The translations under genes and the position numbers were made by a program. Of a DNA stretch of 34,360 bases, positions 23,962 through 33,323 are shown in pieces. The notes under the pieces are model-generated. The model did no database searches. It was given only the letters and a program-made list of their open reading frames with translations, and was not told the origin of the DNA. How positions within the stretch are numbered: the stretch's first letter is position 1; each line of letters opens with the position of its first letter. Origin of the DNA: Fulvimarina manganoxydans (GTDB lineage: Bacteria; Pseudomonadota; Alphaproteobacteria; Rhizobiales; Rhizobiaceae); the NCBI RefSeq assembly GCF_900176465.1, contig NZ_FWXR01000032.1:1-34360 (forward strand), given 5' to 3'.

Positions 23962-24390
23962 TCAGTCCTCGACCCGGCCCCGCATAGCCTTGGTCGCGCC
24001 GCGCTCCTTCTTGGCCTTGATACGCCGTTCGACCGCCCCACGCGAGGGGCGCGTCTTCTTGCGCGGCGGAGGCGGTGGTTTGAGCGCTTCCTCGATCAGA
24101 TCGCGCAAACGCTCACGCGCATCCTCGCGATTGCGCTCCTGGGTCCGATAGCGCGAGGCATCGATGACGATCTCGCCGCCCTTTGTCGCCCGCCGCCCGG
24201 CGATCTTCAAGAGCCGCTGTTTGACTTCCGGCCCGAGCACCCCCGAGCGCTGAGCATAAAAACGCAGCTGTACCGCGCTCGCGACCTTGTTGACGTTCTG
24301 CCCGCCAGGCCCGCCAGCCGTGATGAACTGCTCGGCCAGCTCGTAATCGGGAATTGTCAGTCGATGATTGATGGGCAAGGGCTCGGGCAT
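23962..24390 (-). CDS. arfB: Alternative ribosome-rescue factor ArfB
   Basis: A 142-residue peptidyl-tRNA hydrolase (ArfB/YaeJ), which frees stalled ribosomes that lack a stop codon. The release-factor-like domain has the catalytic GGQ at 29-31 in TAGGPGGQNVNKVASAV. The C-terminal tail (about residues 110-142) is basic (PPPPPRKKTRPSRGAVERR and KAKKERGATKAMRGR), the part that enters the empty mRNA channel. I chose the ATG at 24390 because the domain (MPEPLPINHRLTIPDYEL) starts there; upstream in-frame codons give no family match. It lies 124 bases downstream of pckA, beyond a terminator. Confidence 0.95.
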   Translation of the reverse strand: MPEPLPINHRLTIPDYELAEQFITAGGPGGQNVNKVASAVQLRFYAQRSGVLGPEVKQRLLKIAGRRATKGGEIVIDASRYRTQERNREDARERLRDLIEEALKPPPPPRKKTRPSRGAVERRIKAKKERGATKAMRGRVED

Positions 24391-24453
24391 GGATCGAATT
24401 CGCCCGTCCGAGGCGTTGGCGTCAAGCCGCATCACGGCTCTTCTATTCGCCTC

Positions 24454-24486
24454 AAACGAAAAGAGGAGCGGCCGTGGCCACTCCTC
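24454..24486 (-). terminator. Terminator of pckA
   Basis: On the minus strand GAGGAG, GGCC, a two-base turn, GGCC and CTCCTC form a stem with one mismatch between the two blocks. TTTTCGTTT follows. It starts 28 bases after the pckA stop codon. Confidence 0.8.
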
Positions 24487-24514
24487 CAACTCTCATGCAA
24501 CTTTGCGCGGCTGG

Positions 24515-26146
<1,632 letters not shown>

Positions 26147-26254
26147 GATCTGGGCCTCCCGCTGCGTTCGGCCGCTGTCATAAAAGTGCAGATAAACCAG
26201 CCTCCAAGAGAGGGCAACAGGTGGACGAGCAAAAAGCTTAGCGAAAACAGTAAA

Positions 26255-26296
26255 TTAATCGGTTTAAAACAGTAGAACCCCAATTTAATCGTTTAA
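26255..26296 (-). promoter_or_regulatory. Paired AT-rich operator-like sites upstream of pckA
   Basis: TTAATCGGTTTAA (26255-26267) and TTAATCGTTTAA (26285-26296) are near-identical, partly palindromic elements with centres about 30 bases apart, close to three helical turns. The surrounding 26230-26330 stretch is strongly AT-rich for this genome. They suit a LacI-type dimer or tetramer. In Sinorhizobium meliloti pckA is controlled by the LacI-family PckR; that this is its site is inference. A related TTTAAATCATT lies near 26333. Confidence 0.45.
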
Positions 26297-26416
26297 TCCA
26301 TCCATTCGTCCGACTCATTGCTTTAAATCATTGCGCGATCGAGATGCACATTGCGCGCGCCGCGGCTCAAGAATGAGGCAATAATGGTATGAAGGACTGA
26401 GCGCGGGCGCTGCGCC

Positions 26417-27730
26417 CTATCCACCATGCAGCTTGAGCGCCGGTCCCTTCGCTGGCGAAATCATGTCGGCGAGAATCGCGACCGAACCGCGCAAAGGTCC
26501 CAGCACCGACCATTGATGGCGTCTTTGCAGGCCGTGATAGGCTGCCAGGGCGAATTGGCCCTCGACGAGAATGTCGTCGCGCGAGCGGAAAAGGCCGATG
26601 CTGCCGACGGATCCGCCTTGAGCCAGGGACAGGAGGCGTCCGCGATCCTGAAAGACGAAGGGCTCGGGCTCCTTGCCCGTCATCATCGCCGGCAAGGCAT
26701 TGGCGAGATAGACCGCCTGCTGACTGGCGCATTGGGCAGTCGGGGGCAGCGGAGCATTAGCACCCGGCGGCGTGAAGCTCGCCGCATCGCCGATCGCGAG
26801 GATTGCCGGGTCGACGCTCGTCCTCAGTCGATCGTCGACGACGATCCGGCCCTTCTTGTCCATCTCGAAATCGGCAAGCTGTGCAAGACAAGGATTGCCG
26901 ACGAGACCGGCGGCCCAGACCGTTATGTCGGCGGGCCAGCTTTCGCCATCGGCCGAGCGCACGCCATCGATCTCGACAGCCGCGATCTTGGCATCGACGT
27001 GCTTCGTGATGTCGAGCCTGTCCAACCGATCGCTGACGGAGCGGCGCAACTCGCCATCGGCGCCGGGCATGATCTCCGGCGCCGCTTCCAGAAGCGTGAT
27101 CGTCAGGAGTTTCGTCTGGCGCTCCTTCTCGCTCTGATCGAGAAAGGCGCGTTCGGCCTGGCGCAGATGGGCGGCGAGCTCGGTGCCCGTCGCGCCGGAG
27201 CCGATGATCGCGATCTTTGCAGGCTTTCCATTGGCGCGGGCCCGGAGCACGGCGGCGACGAAAAGCTCGCGAAACCGATCGGCATCGCTTCGCTCGTCGA
27301 GGCGAATGGCATTCTCGGCAACGCCCGTTGTCCCGAAATCCGGCGTCACACCGCCAAGCGCGACCACCAGCCGGTCATAGGGAATTGACCGCCCCGGTCC
27401 GACGATCCGATCGTCCGGGCTGCGCACCGGCGAGAGTCTGACGGTTTTCGAAGCCCGATCGACCGCCTCGACCTCGCCTTGCTCGAAGCGGAAGCCGCGC
27501 AGGCTCGCAAGCGTGTAGAAGCTCATCTCCGACAGCGTCGAATCGACGGTGCCGGCCGCAAATTCATGCAGCCGCGGCTTCCACAAATGCGAGCCGACAC
27601 GATCGACGAGCGTGACGCGCCGGCCATCGCCGGCAAGGGCACAGGCCAATTCCAGTCCGCCCGCGCCGCCGCCGAGAACAACAATATGCGGCGCCGACGA
27701 GGCCGCTATGATCCGCTCGCCCTTCGCCAT
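26417..27730 (-). CDS. ndh: Type II NADH dehydrogenase (NDH-2)
   Basis: A 437-residue FAD/NAD(P)-dependent oxidoreductase that passes electrons from NADH to quinone without pumping protons. The FAD-binding motif is VVLGGGAGGLELACALAG (GxGxxG, about 17-34). A second Rossmann motif, IAIIGSGATGTELAAHLRQ, binds NADH. ILAIGDAASF is the conserved FAD-contacting site. The C-terminal region (AAYHGLQRRHQWSVLGPLRG) resembles the membrane-binding end of NDH-2. It starts three bases after the stop codon of the DUF3096 gene, so the two are one operon. Confidence 0.92.
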   Translation of the reverse strand: MAKGERIIAASSAPHIVVLGGGAGGLELACALAGDGRRVTLVDRVGSHLWKPRLHEFAAGTVDSTLSEMSFYTLASLRGFRFEQGEVEAVDRASKTVRLSPVRSPDDRIVGPGRSIPYDRLVVALGGVTPDFGTTGVAENAIRLDERSDADRFRELFVAAVLRARANGKPAKIAIIGSGATGTELAAHLRQAERAFLDQSEKERQTKLLTITLLEAAPEIMPGADGELRRSVSDRLDRLDITKHVDAKIAAVEIDGVRSADGESWPADITVWAAGLVGNPCLAQLADFEMDKKGRIVVDDRLRTSVDPAILAIGDAASFTPPGANAPLPPTAQCASQQAVYLANALPAMMTGKEPEPFVFQDRGRLLSLAQGGSVGSIGLFRSRDDILVEGQFALAAYHGLQRRHQWSVLGPLRGSVAILADMISPAKGPALKLHGG

Positions 27731-27733
27731 CGG

Positions 27734-27895
27734 TCAACCACCTCCCGCAACGCGCGTGAAAAGGTCGGGGAACAGCCCCACCAAACCGATGAAGATGAGA
27801 TAGAAAGCGACGATGTAGTTGAGCACCCGCGGCATGACGAGAATGAGGATGCCGGCGATGAGTGCAACGATCGGTTGAAGCGTGACGATTTCCAT
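27734..27895 (-). CDS. Small DUF3096 membrane protein
   Basis: A 53-residue protein: MEIVTLQPIVALIAGILILV, then MPRVLNYIVAFYLIFIGLVG and LFPDLFTRVAGGG. It is one or two hydrophobic helices around the MPRxLNYIVA signature of the DUF3096 family, short inner-membrane proteins of unknown function. The ATG has an AAAGG Shine-Dalgarno sequence at ideal spacing. That sequence lies in the 3' arm of a hairpin (27904-27943). It ends three bases before ndh, so translation of the two is probably coupled. A role beside the membrane dehydrogenase is inferred from the operon only. Confidence 0.85.
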   Translation of the reverse strand: MEIVTLQPIVALIAGILILVMPRVLNYIVAFYLIFIGLVGLFPDLFTRVAGGG

Positions 27896-27903
27896 GATTT
27901 CGC

Positions 27904-27943
27904 CTTTCGAGACCGGACTTGGCGTCCGAGATAATCTCGAAAG
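27904..27943 (-). promoter_or_regulatory. Leader with two mutually exclusive hairpins over the ribosome-binding site
   Basis: On the minus strand CTTTCGAGA (27943-27935) can pair with TCTCGAAAG (27912-27904), with CGGAC-GCCAA-GTCCG inside. The second arm runs into the Shine-Dalgarno AAAGG of the DUF3096 gene. Alternatively CGAGA pairs with the nearer TCTCG (CGAGA-TTA-TCTCG), which frees the Shine-Dalgarno sequence. A translational switch or RNA thermometer is possible; this is inferred from sequence alone. Confidence 0.5.
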
Positions 27944-28081
27944 AAACGATCTTGCGGGTCGATTCGGTTCCCGGATTCGCTCTCATTGGCGACAGATTGG
28001 AATGAAATGCTCTAATGGCGATCCGATGTGATCAGCCAAGCTTGTTATCCCGCTATCGTTTTAGGCGAGGTTTTCGGTCGG

Positions 28082-28738
28082 TCAGGCGGCAAATCCGCGT
28101 TCGAGATCGATACCGAGTTTGGACAAACGGATGACGGCCTGCGTCCGGCTGTCGACCCCGAGCTTCAACAGAACCGCGGAGACATGCGCCTTGATAGTCG
28201 CTTCGGAGATGCCAAGCTCATAAGCGATCTGTTTGTTCAGAAGGCCTCGGCCGAGCATGGCGAGGACGCGTGTCTGTTGCGGCGTCAGGGTGCGGATTCT
28301 CTGGATCAGCTCGGTGACCTCCACATCCCGCTGGCCTTCGAGACTGATATCGTCCGGCACATAGACCTCGCCCAGGAGGAGCTGACCGACGGCGCGGCGC
28401 ATCTCGTCGAAGCTCGCCGATTTCGGAATGAAGCCGGAGGCGCCGAGATCGAGAGCGCGCGCCACGATCGGCGCGTCCTCGCTGGCCGAGACGATCGCGA
28501 TCGGAACGCTCGGATGCTCGGCCCGCAAGAGCGCCAGCCCCGACAGGCCGCTGGTGCCGGGCATGTTGAGGTCGAGCAGCATGAGATCGGCCTCCGGATG
28601 GTCGGCGATCGCCTTTGCCGCCTCGTCGAAATCAGCCGCCTCGACGATTTTGGCCTCCTCCGGCAAGGACCCCAACACCTCGCGCAGAGCGCCGCGAAAC
28701 AGCGGATGATCGTCAGCGACGATGAATGTCTGACCCAT
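28082..28738 (-). CDS. LuxR/NarL-family response regulator
   Basis: A 218-residue two-component response regulator. The receiver domain (1-120) has DDHPLFRG at the start, the phosphoacceptor D56 in LMLLDLNMPGTSG, and K105 in ASGFIPKSAS. The C-terminal LuxR-type helix-turn-helix (about 150-212) reads LTPQQTRVLAMLGRGLLNKQ, then IAYELGISEATIKAHVSAVL and LKLGVDSRTQAV. No sensor kinase lies beside it, so its signal and targets are unknown. It is upstream of the DUF3096-ndh operon on the same strand with a 186-base gap. Confidence 0.95.
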   Translation of the reverse strand: MGQTFIVADDHPLFRGALREVLGSLPEEAKIVEAADFDEAAKAIADHPEADLMLLDLNMPGTSGLSGLALLRAEHPSVPIAIVSASEDAPIVARALDLGASGFIPKSASFDEMRRAVGQLLLGEVYVPDDISLEGQRDVEVTELIQRIRTLTPQQTRVLAMLGRGLLNKQIAYELGISEATIKAHVSAVLLKLGVDSRTQAVIRLSKLGIDLERGFAA

Positions 28739-29078
28739 TTTTCAGCTCCCCTCCCTCAGCCGAAAGCGGTATTGACTTCACTCTAACAATCGTCGGCCAC
28801 CGCGAACAGATGCCTTGCGGGAGCCGTAAGGGAAAATGAGAAACGATTTCCTCCAGTCTCGCTTGTCTCAAAGCGCCGTGTGATACCGCTGGACGACTGA
28901 ATCGACCCTTGAGGGTCGGTACTCCTTCGGCAAAGGGCTTGAAAGCCGCTCAGTCCGCCAATGGACGTTTGAAGGCGGGGCTTTAATATGTCCGCTGGTC
29001 TCGGACGACAATCGGCATTTGGGTCTCATCTCTTCCGACCTTTGCAGAAGCGCGTTTCGGCTTCGTACGGGTGGCTTG
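28739..29078. other. Gap with a possible degenerate dispersed repeat
   Basis: A 340-base stretch with no convincing gene. The part at about 28960-29045 contains TATGTCCGCTGGTCTCGGAC and CATTTGGGTCTCATC, a pattern like degenerate intergenic repeats I know from Hyphomicrobiales, which often give false hypothetical proteins. I cannot confirm it without a genome-wide search. Confidence 0.35.
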
Positions 29079-29501
29079 TCACTCCGCCGCCTCGCCGGCG
29101 AAATGCACGACGATCTCGCGCTTGTGGGGCCGTGCTCGGTGTTCGACCACATAGATGCCCTGCCAGGTGCCAAGCATCATCCGTCCATCTTGAACAGGGA
29201 TGGCGAGATCAGTCCCCGTCAGCATGGTCTTGATATGGGCGGGCATATCGTCCGGCCCTTCGATCGTGTGGACATAGGGCGCGGTCTCCGGCGCCAGCCT
29301 GTCCAGTGCAGCGATGAGATCGGTTCGCACATCGGGATCGGCATTTTCCTGGATGGTGAGGGAAGCCGAGGTGTGGCGAATGAAAAGCGTCACGAGGCCA
29401 CGCCCCGCTCCGGCAGCATCAAGCGCATCCGCGATCTTACCGGTGATCTCGACGAGTGCGCGGCCCGGCGTTGGGATCGTCAAGGTCTCGATATGCAGCA
29501 T
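29079..29501 (-). CDS. YjbQ family protein (UPF0047)
   Basis: A 140-residue protein of the YjbQ/UPF0047 family, annotated in databases as secondary thiamine-phosphate synthase enzymes from a weak activity in E. coli; the true role is open. The conserved histidine motifs are present: RHTSASLTIQENADPDVRTD near residues 42-61, DDMPAHIKTMLTG, and GTWQGIYVVEHRARPHKREI near the end. Length and blocks match the family throughout. The gene appears monocistronic. Confidence 0.93.
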   Translation of the reverse strand: MLHIETLTIPTPGRALVEITGKIADALDAAGAGRGLVTLFIRHTSASLTIQENADPDVRTDLIAALDRLAPETAPYVHTIEGPDDMPAHIKTMLTGTDLAIPVQDGRMMLGTWQGIYVVEHRARPHKREIVVHFAGEAAE

Positions 29502-29533
29502 GAACGGGCCCCTTCGCGACTGTCTCGTCCCTT

Positions 29534-29761
29534 TTATGGACGAATGGCGAAAACGGCGAGTCTTCGCCGGGCGATAAGCCGTGAAGACAATCGCCTGCCA
29601 AATTCCGACCCGTAGAGCCGATCGCCAATCCTTGGATCTGGATCACGTACCCATTCACAGCAAAGCGGAAACGACACCCGCCGGCCGACCGGCTCGACAT
29701 AACCCATAGTCTTCATGTGATTAGGGAATTTCAGCGTTTCGCAGCAGATCTCCAACGCCAT
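29534..29761 (-). CDS. Possible small protein, unknown
   Basis: A 75-residue frame beginning MALEICCETLKFPNHMKTMG. It has three cysteines, a balanced N-terminal half (YVEPVGRRVSFPLCCEW) and an arginine-rich C-terminal end. It is on the same strand as yjbQ and the DUF937-like gene and fits within their 288-base gap. There is no clear ribosome-binding site. I do not recognise it. It may be a small lineage-specific gene, a decayed gene or chance. Confidence 0.3.
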   Translation of the reverse strand: MALEICCETLKFPNHMKTMGYVEPVGRRVSFPLCCEWVRDPDPRIGDRLYGSEFGRRLSSRLIARRRLAVFAIRP

Positions 29762-29789
29762 GCGCGGGCAATCAGTAGGCCTGCCCCGC

Positions 29790-30806
29790 TCATCCGTCCG
29801 ATGGCGGCTTCTGGGGGGGATTGGCCTCGAAAAGGGCGGTCATGCGCTTGAGATAATCCGACTGGATTTCCGCCCCGGTCCGCATGAGCCGGCCGACGCC
29901 GGTCGGATCGCTCGCGGCGTCTTCCTCCGATCCGGCGCGATCGCTGGATGCGGATCCAGGCCGTTTGTGGTCCTGTCGATCGTCTGTCAGCGGATGCGAC
30001 GCCTGTTTGGGCAGGCCTTCGGGGGCCGGACGCGGGACATCGCTTTTTGCCTCATCCTCCTTGGCAAGACCTTTGGCGAAGCCTTCGAAGAGCGCGAGGA
30101 ACGGCATGGGCGGGAAAGCCGGGGTCGTCTCGTCCGCCGTTTTCGCCTCCGGCAAGCGACTGGCCGCGGCGACATTGGCCGGCGAGATTGGCGGCATCGG
30201 CGGCAGCCAGGGCAAGGGGCCCTCGAAGGCATTGGCGAAGAGACTCGACAGAGCGGGCTTGGCGCTCGCCCGGCGCGGCTCTTCGTCAGAGGGCCGCGAC
30301 AGGGCTTCCAGCGCATTGGCGCCGCGCCGCATCATCTCGGCCATTGCGGCCGGATAGTCGCCGGTGGCAAAGCCCTCGGGCTGGCGCCTCATCCAATTGG
30401 CGACGGCCATCTGCAGCGTCGTCTGCATGGTCATCAAGGTGAGATTGCGCATCAGCATCTCGACCGTATCGGGCGCCGTGCCGGTCACCGAGGAGACCTG
30501 GCGCGCGATCGCGTCGAGAAGCTGATGGGAACCGAACAGCGTCTCGGTCAGGCGGCGCACCGAATCATTGCCAGCGGTCTGGCGGCTGGGCGCCGCGCCT
30601 TGACCGTAATGGGGGGCAAATTGCTGGGCGAGCTCGGTCGCCATCTCGGCATTCGCCATGGTCCGCTGAAGTGCGAGGGCAAAGGCCGGCGCCAGCGCCT
30701 GGGCGGTTTCGCGCAGCTCCTTGTGGCTGAGATTATAGGCTTTCGCCAGGCGATCGGCGGCAAGGCCGGTATCGGCGGTCGTCAACCAGTCGAAGAAATC
30801 CGTCAT
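29790..30806 (-). CDS. DUF937-like protein, function unknown
   Basis: A 338-residue protein without a signal peptide. The N-terminal part (1-150) is helical: FDWLTTADTGLAADRLAKAY and the following LSHKELRETAQALAPAFALALQ, then DSVRRLTETLFGSHQLLDAI and TLMTMQTTLQMAVANWMRR, which resembles DUF937 (YidB-like) proteins. The rest is Pro/Ala/Glu-rich and probably disordered, with a short helix at the end (GRLMRTGAEIQSDYLKRMTALF). The function is unknown. It lies 151 bases downstream of gshA on the same strand. The domain assignment is from pattern recognition and is moderate. Confidence 0.7.
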   Translation of the reverse strand: MTDFFDWLTTADTGLAADRLAKAYNLSHKELRETAQALAPAFALALQRTMANAEMATELAQQFAPHYGQGAAPSRQTAGNDSVRRLTETLFGSHQLLDAIARQVSSVTGTAPDTVEMLMRNLTLMTMQTTLQMAVANWMRRQPEGFATGDYPAAMAEMMRRGANALEALSRPSDEEPRRASAKPALSSLFANAFEGPLPWLPPMPPISPANVAAASRLPEAKTADETTPAFPPMPFLALFEGFAKGLAKEDEAKSDVPRPAPEGLPKQASHPLTDDRQDHKRPGSASSDRAGSEEDAASDPTGVGRLMRTGAEIQSDYLKRMTALFEANPPQKPPSDG

Positions 30807-30957
30807 GGCCCGTCAAAGCCCCTTCATGCCCAAGGCGCCATCCCGGCATATTCCCCGCGATCTGTCAAAATCGATCGAAAGCGGATCGTTCGCGTGAATG
30901 ACGCTATTTGGCCGATCGCTGCGGCCCTTCAAGGGGCAAGACAGGGCTTTCGCGGGG

Positions 30958-32331
30958 TCAGTAGGTCAGATTGCGGAAGACGCGGTCCATCGAGCGGTCC
31001 CACTGCTCCTCATAGAGCCTGACCAGCTCTTCGGCCGATGTGGTGCCACGAGCGACGACCTCTTCGAGCGGGGCCAGAAAGAAGCTCTCGTCATTGCCTT
31101 CGTCGTTCTTGTTGGCGCGGGCAATGAGCCCTTCGCGCGACAGGCCGAGCGCGGCTCTTGCCAGATCCAACACGGTCCCGTCCCGGAACTTCGTGCGGAA
31201 TCCGTCCTTCGGCACGGCCTCGCGCATGGCGAGAACCTCTTCATAGGTCCAGTCGCGCACGAGCTCTTCGACCTTGGCGATGGTCTCCTCGTCATAAAGC
31301 AGCCCGACCCAGAAGGCCGGCAGAGCGCAGATGCGCCGCCATGGCCCGCCATCGGCCCCGCGCATCTCGATGAAACGCTTCAGCCTGACTTCGGGAAACA
31401 GCGTGCCCAGGTGATTCGTCCAGTCGCCGAGCTGGGGTTCGGGATCGGACACCCGGCCTTTCAACGCCCCATCCATGAACTGGCGGAAGGTGACGTCGGT
31501 GGCATCGTGATAGGCGCCGTCCCGCGTGATGAAATACATCGGCACGTCGAGGGCCCATTCCACATAGTCGCGATAGGTGAAATCGTCCTTGAAGACGAAG
31601 GGCAGAAGGCCCGTACGATTCGCATCCACGTCCTCCCACACCCCCGAGCGCCAGGAGACGAGGCCATTGGGCTTGCCTTCGGTGAAGGGGGAATGGGCAA
31701 AGAGCGCGGTCGCCACCGGCTGCAGCTTCATGCCGATTTGCATCTTGCGGCGCATATCGGCTTCCGAGCCGAAGTCGAGATTGACCTGGATCGTCGTCGT
31801 GCGCAGCATCATGTCGAGGCCGCGTGTGCCGACCTTGGGCATGTAGCGGCGCATGATGTCATAGCGCGACTTCGGCATTATCGGCGTCTCGTCGATCGTC
31901 CAGGTCGGCGAGGAGCCGAGGCCGAGAAAGCCGACGCCGAGATCCTTGGCGATCGCGCGGACCTGGGCGAGATGGAGATTGGATTCCCGGCAGGTCTCGT
32001 GAATGGTCTTCAAGGGCGCGCCGGAGAGTTCGAACTGGCCGCCCGGTTCCAGCGAGATCGCTCCGCCTTCCGCATCGTTGAAGAGCCCGATCAGATGGCC
32101 GCCATCGATGATCGGCTCCCAGTTCGAAAGCGCCTTCAAGCCTTTCAAAATCTGCTCGATGCCGCGCTCGCCGGCATAGGGAACCGGCGAGAGATCATCG
32201 AGATAGAAGCAGAATTTCTCGTGTTCGGTGCCGATCCGGAACGCCTCACTCGGCTTCTCGCCGCCTTTGAGATAGGCGACGAGATCGTCGATCGATTGGA
32301 TCGACGTCTGATCGGTCGTATCGCGCGCCAT
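30958..32331 (-). CDS. gshA: Glutamate-cysteine ligase, plant/alphaproteobacterial type
   Basis: A 457-residue gamma-glutamylcysteine synthetase, the first step of glutathione synthesis, joining glutamate and cysteine with ATP. It begins MARDTTDQTSIQSIDDLVAY and has the conserved FRIGTEHEKFCFYLDD metal and ATP site, GGAISLEPGGQFELSGAPL and MLRTTTIQVNLDFGSEADM in the substrate pocket, then FIEMRGADGGPWRRI. This is the plant-like class 3 enzyme common in alphaproteobacteria and not the E. coli class. I chose the ATG at 32331; codons upstream have no family match, although no Shine-Dalgarno sequence is visible. rsmE lies upstream on the same strand. Confidence 0.97.
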   Translation of the reverse strand: MARDTTDQTSIQSIDDLVAYLKGGEKPSEAFRIGTEHEKFCFYLDDLSPVPYAGERGIEQILKGLKALSNWEPIIDGGHLIGLFNDAEGGAISLEPGGQFELSGAPLKTIHETCRESNLHLAQVRAIAKDLGVGFLGLGSSPTWTIDETPIMPKSRYDIMRRYMPKVGTRGLDMMLRTTTIQVNLDFGSEADMRRKMQIGMKLQPVATALFAHSPFTEGKPNGLVSWRSGVWEDVDANRTGLLPFVFKDDFTYRDYVEWALDVPMYFITRDGAYHDATDVTFRQFMDGALKGRVSDPEPQLGDWTNHLGTLFPEVRLKRFIEMRGADGGPWRRICALPAFWVGLLYDEETIAKVEELVRDWTYEEVLAMREAVPKDGFRTKFRDGTVLDLARAALGLSREGLIARANKNDEGNDESFFLAPLEEVVARGTTSAEELVRLYEEQWDRSMDRVFRNLTY

Positions 32332-32482
32332 AAGGACAATCCGGTCTTGGTTGACGAATGGAGGCGGAAGGATCGCCCCTCTTTGCCTAAGCCCCGTGCC
32401 CAAAAGCGCGGACAAGTGCAAGAGGACGCTTGGGTGACATAGTGGACATCATTTGCTGCCCTCACCCATTTCAAAAAAGGGC

Positions 32483-33229
32483 TTAGCCGCTTCGCCAGTC
32501 GCCGGCCGCGGCCTGGAGGACGGCGAGAGCGGCGACCGCCGCCGTATCGGCCCTCAAGATTCGGGGGCCGAGCGAGATCGTCACCGAAAAATCCTGCGCC
32601 ATCAGCCGCTCGCGCTCATCGGAAGAAAAGCCGCCCTCCGGCCCGATCAGCAGCGCCTTCGGCCCTTCAGCGAGCTTTGCCAGCGTCTCGACCGGACTTT
32701 CCGCGTCGGCCTTTTCATCGCAGAAGATCAGCGCGCGGCCTTCTTCCCACCCATCCAGAAGGTCACTCAGTCGGAGGGGGTCGCGGCAGTCCGGCACGGT
32801 GAGGATACCGCATTGTTCGGCCGCCTCGATCGCATTGGCGCGCATGCGATCGACATTCACGCGCGCGGCCTGGACATGCTGAGTCATGACGGGCTGCAAA
32901 ATGCCGGCGCCCATCTCCACCGCCTTCTGCACCATATAGTCGAGACGCGCATGTTTGAGCGGGGCGAAGCAATAGAGAAGATCGGGCGCTTTGGGCTGGG
33001 GGCGAAGCTGCGCCTCGAGGCGAAGATCGAGCTTCTTCTTGGCGGTCTTCTCGATCCGGCAAAGCCATTCGCCGTCGCGCCCATTGAAGGCGAGCACCCC
33101 CGCCCCCTCGCCCAGCCGCAGGACATTCAGAAGATAGTTCGCCTGGACCGGCGTTGCGGCAATCGAACGCCCCTCCTCCAGCGTTTCGTCCAGAAAGAGG
33201 CGCGGGCTCTTGAAGTCGTAATCCGGCAT
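32483..33229 (-). CDS. rsmE: 16S rRNA m3U1498 methyltransferase RsmE
   Basis: A 248-residue SPOUT-class methyltransferase that methylates N3 of U1498 in 16S rRNA with S-adenosylmethionine. The N-terminal PUA-like domain has RLFLDETLEEGR and NYLLNVLRLGEGAGV. The knotted C-terminal domain carries KALLIGPEGGFSSDE and VTISLGPRILRADTAAVAAL, the SAM-binding knot. It is first of the rsmE-gshA pair (151-base gap), a usual order in Hyphomicrobiales. It is divergent from the SDR gene. Confidence 0.96.
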   Translation of the reverse strand: MPDYDFKSPRLFLDETLEEGRSIAATPVQANYLLNVLRLGEGAGVLAFNGRDGEWLCRIEKTAKKKLDLRLEAQLRPQPKAPDLLYCFAPLKHARLDYMVQKAVEMGAGILQPVMTQHVQAARVNVDRMRANAIEAAEQCGILTVPDCRDPLRLSDLLDGWEEGRALIFCDEKADAESPVETLAKLAEGPKALLIGPEGGFSSDERERLMAQDFSVTISLGPRILRADTAAVAALAVLQAAAGDWRSG

Positions 33230-33323
33230 TTGGCCGCAGTCCTTGGTTCGTTTTGCTCCGCAACCTTAGCCGGAACGCATCGTTGTCAGGCCAAACAATA
33301 CGACCTCTCAAGAAGGGACGATC

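Noticed and set aside
28868-29173. 101-codon minus-strand frame between the response regulator and yjbQ
   Set aside because: It overlaps the 3' end of yjbQ, and its sequence looks like the false proteins produced by degenerate intergenic repeats.
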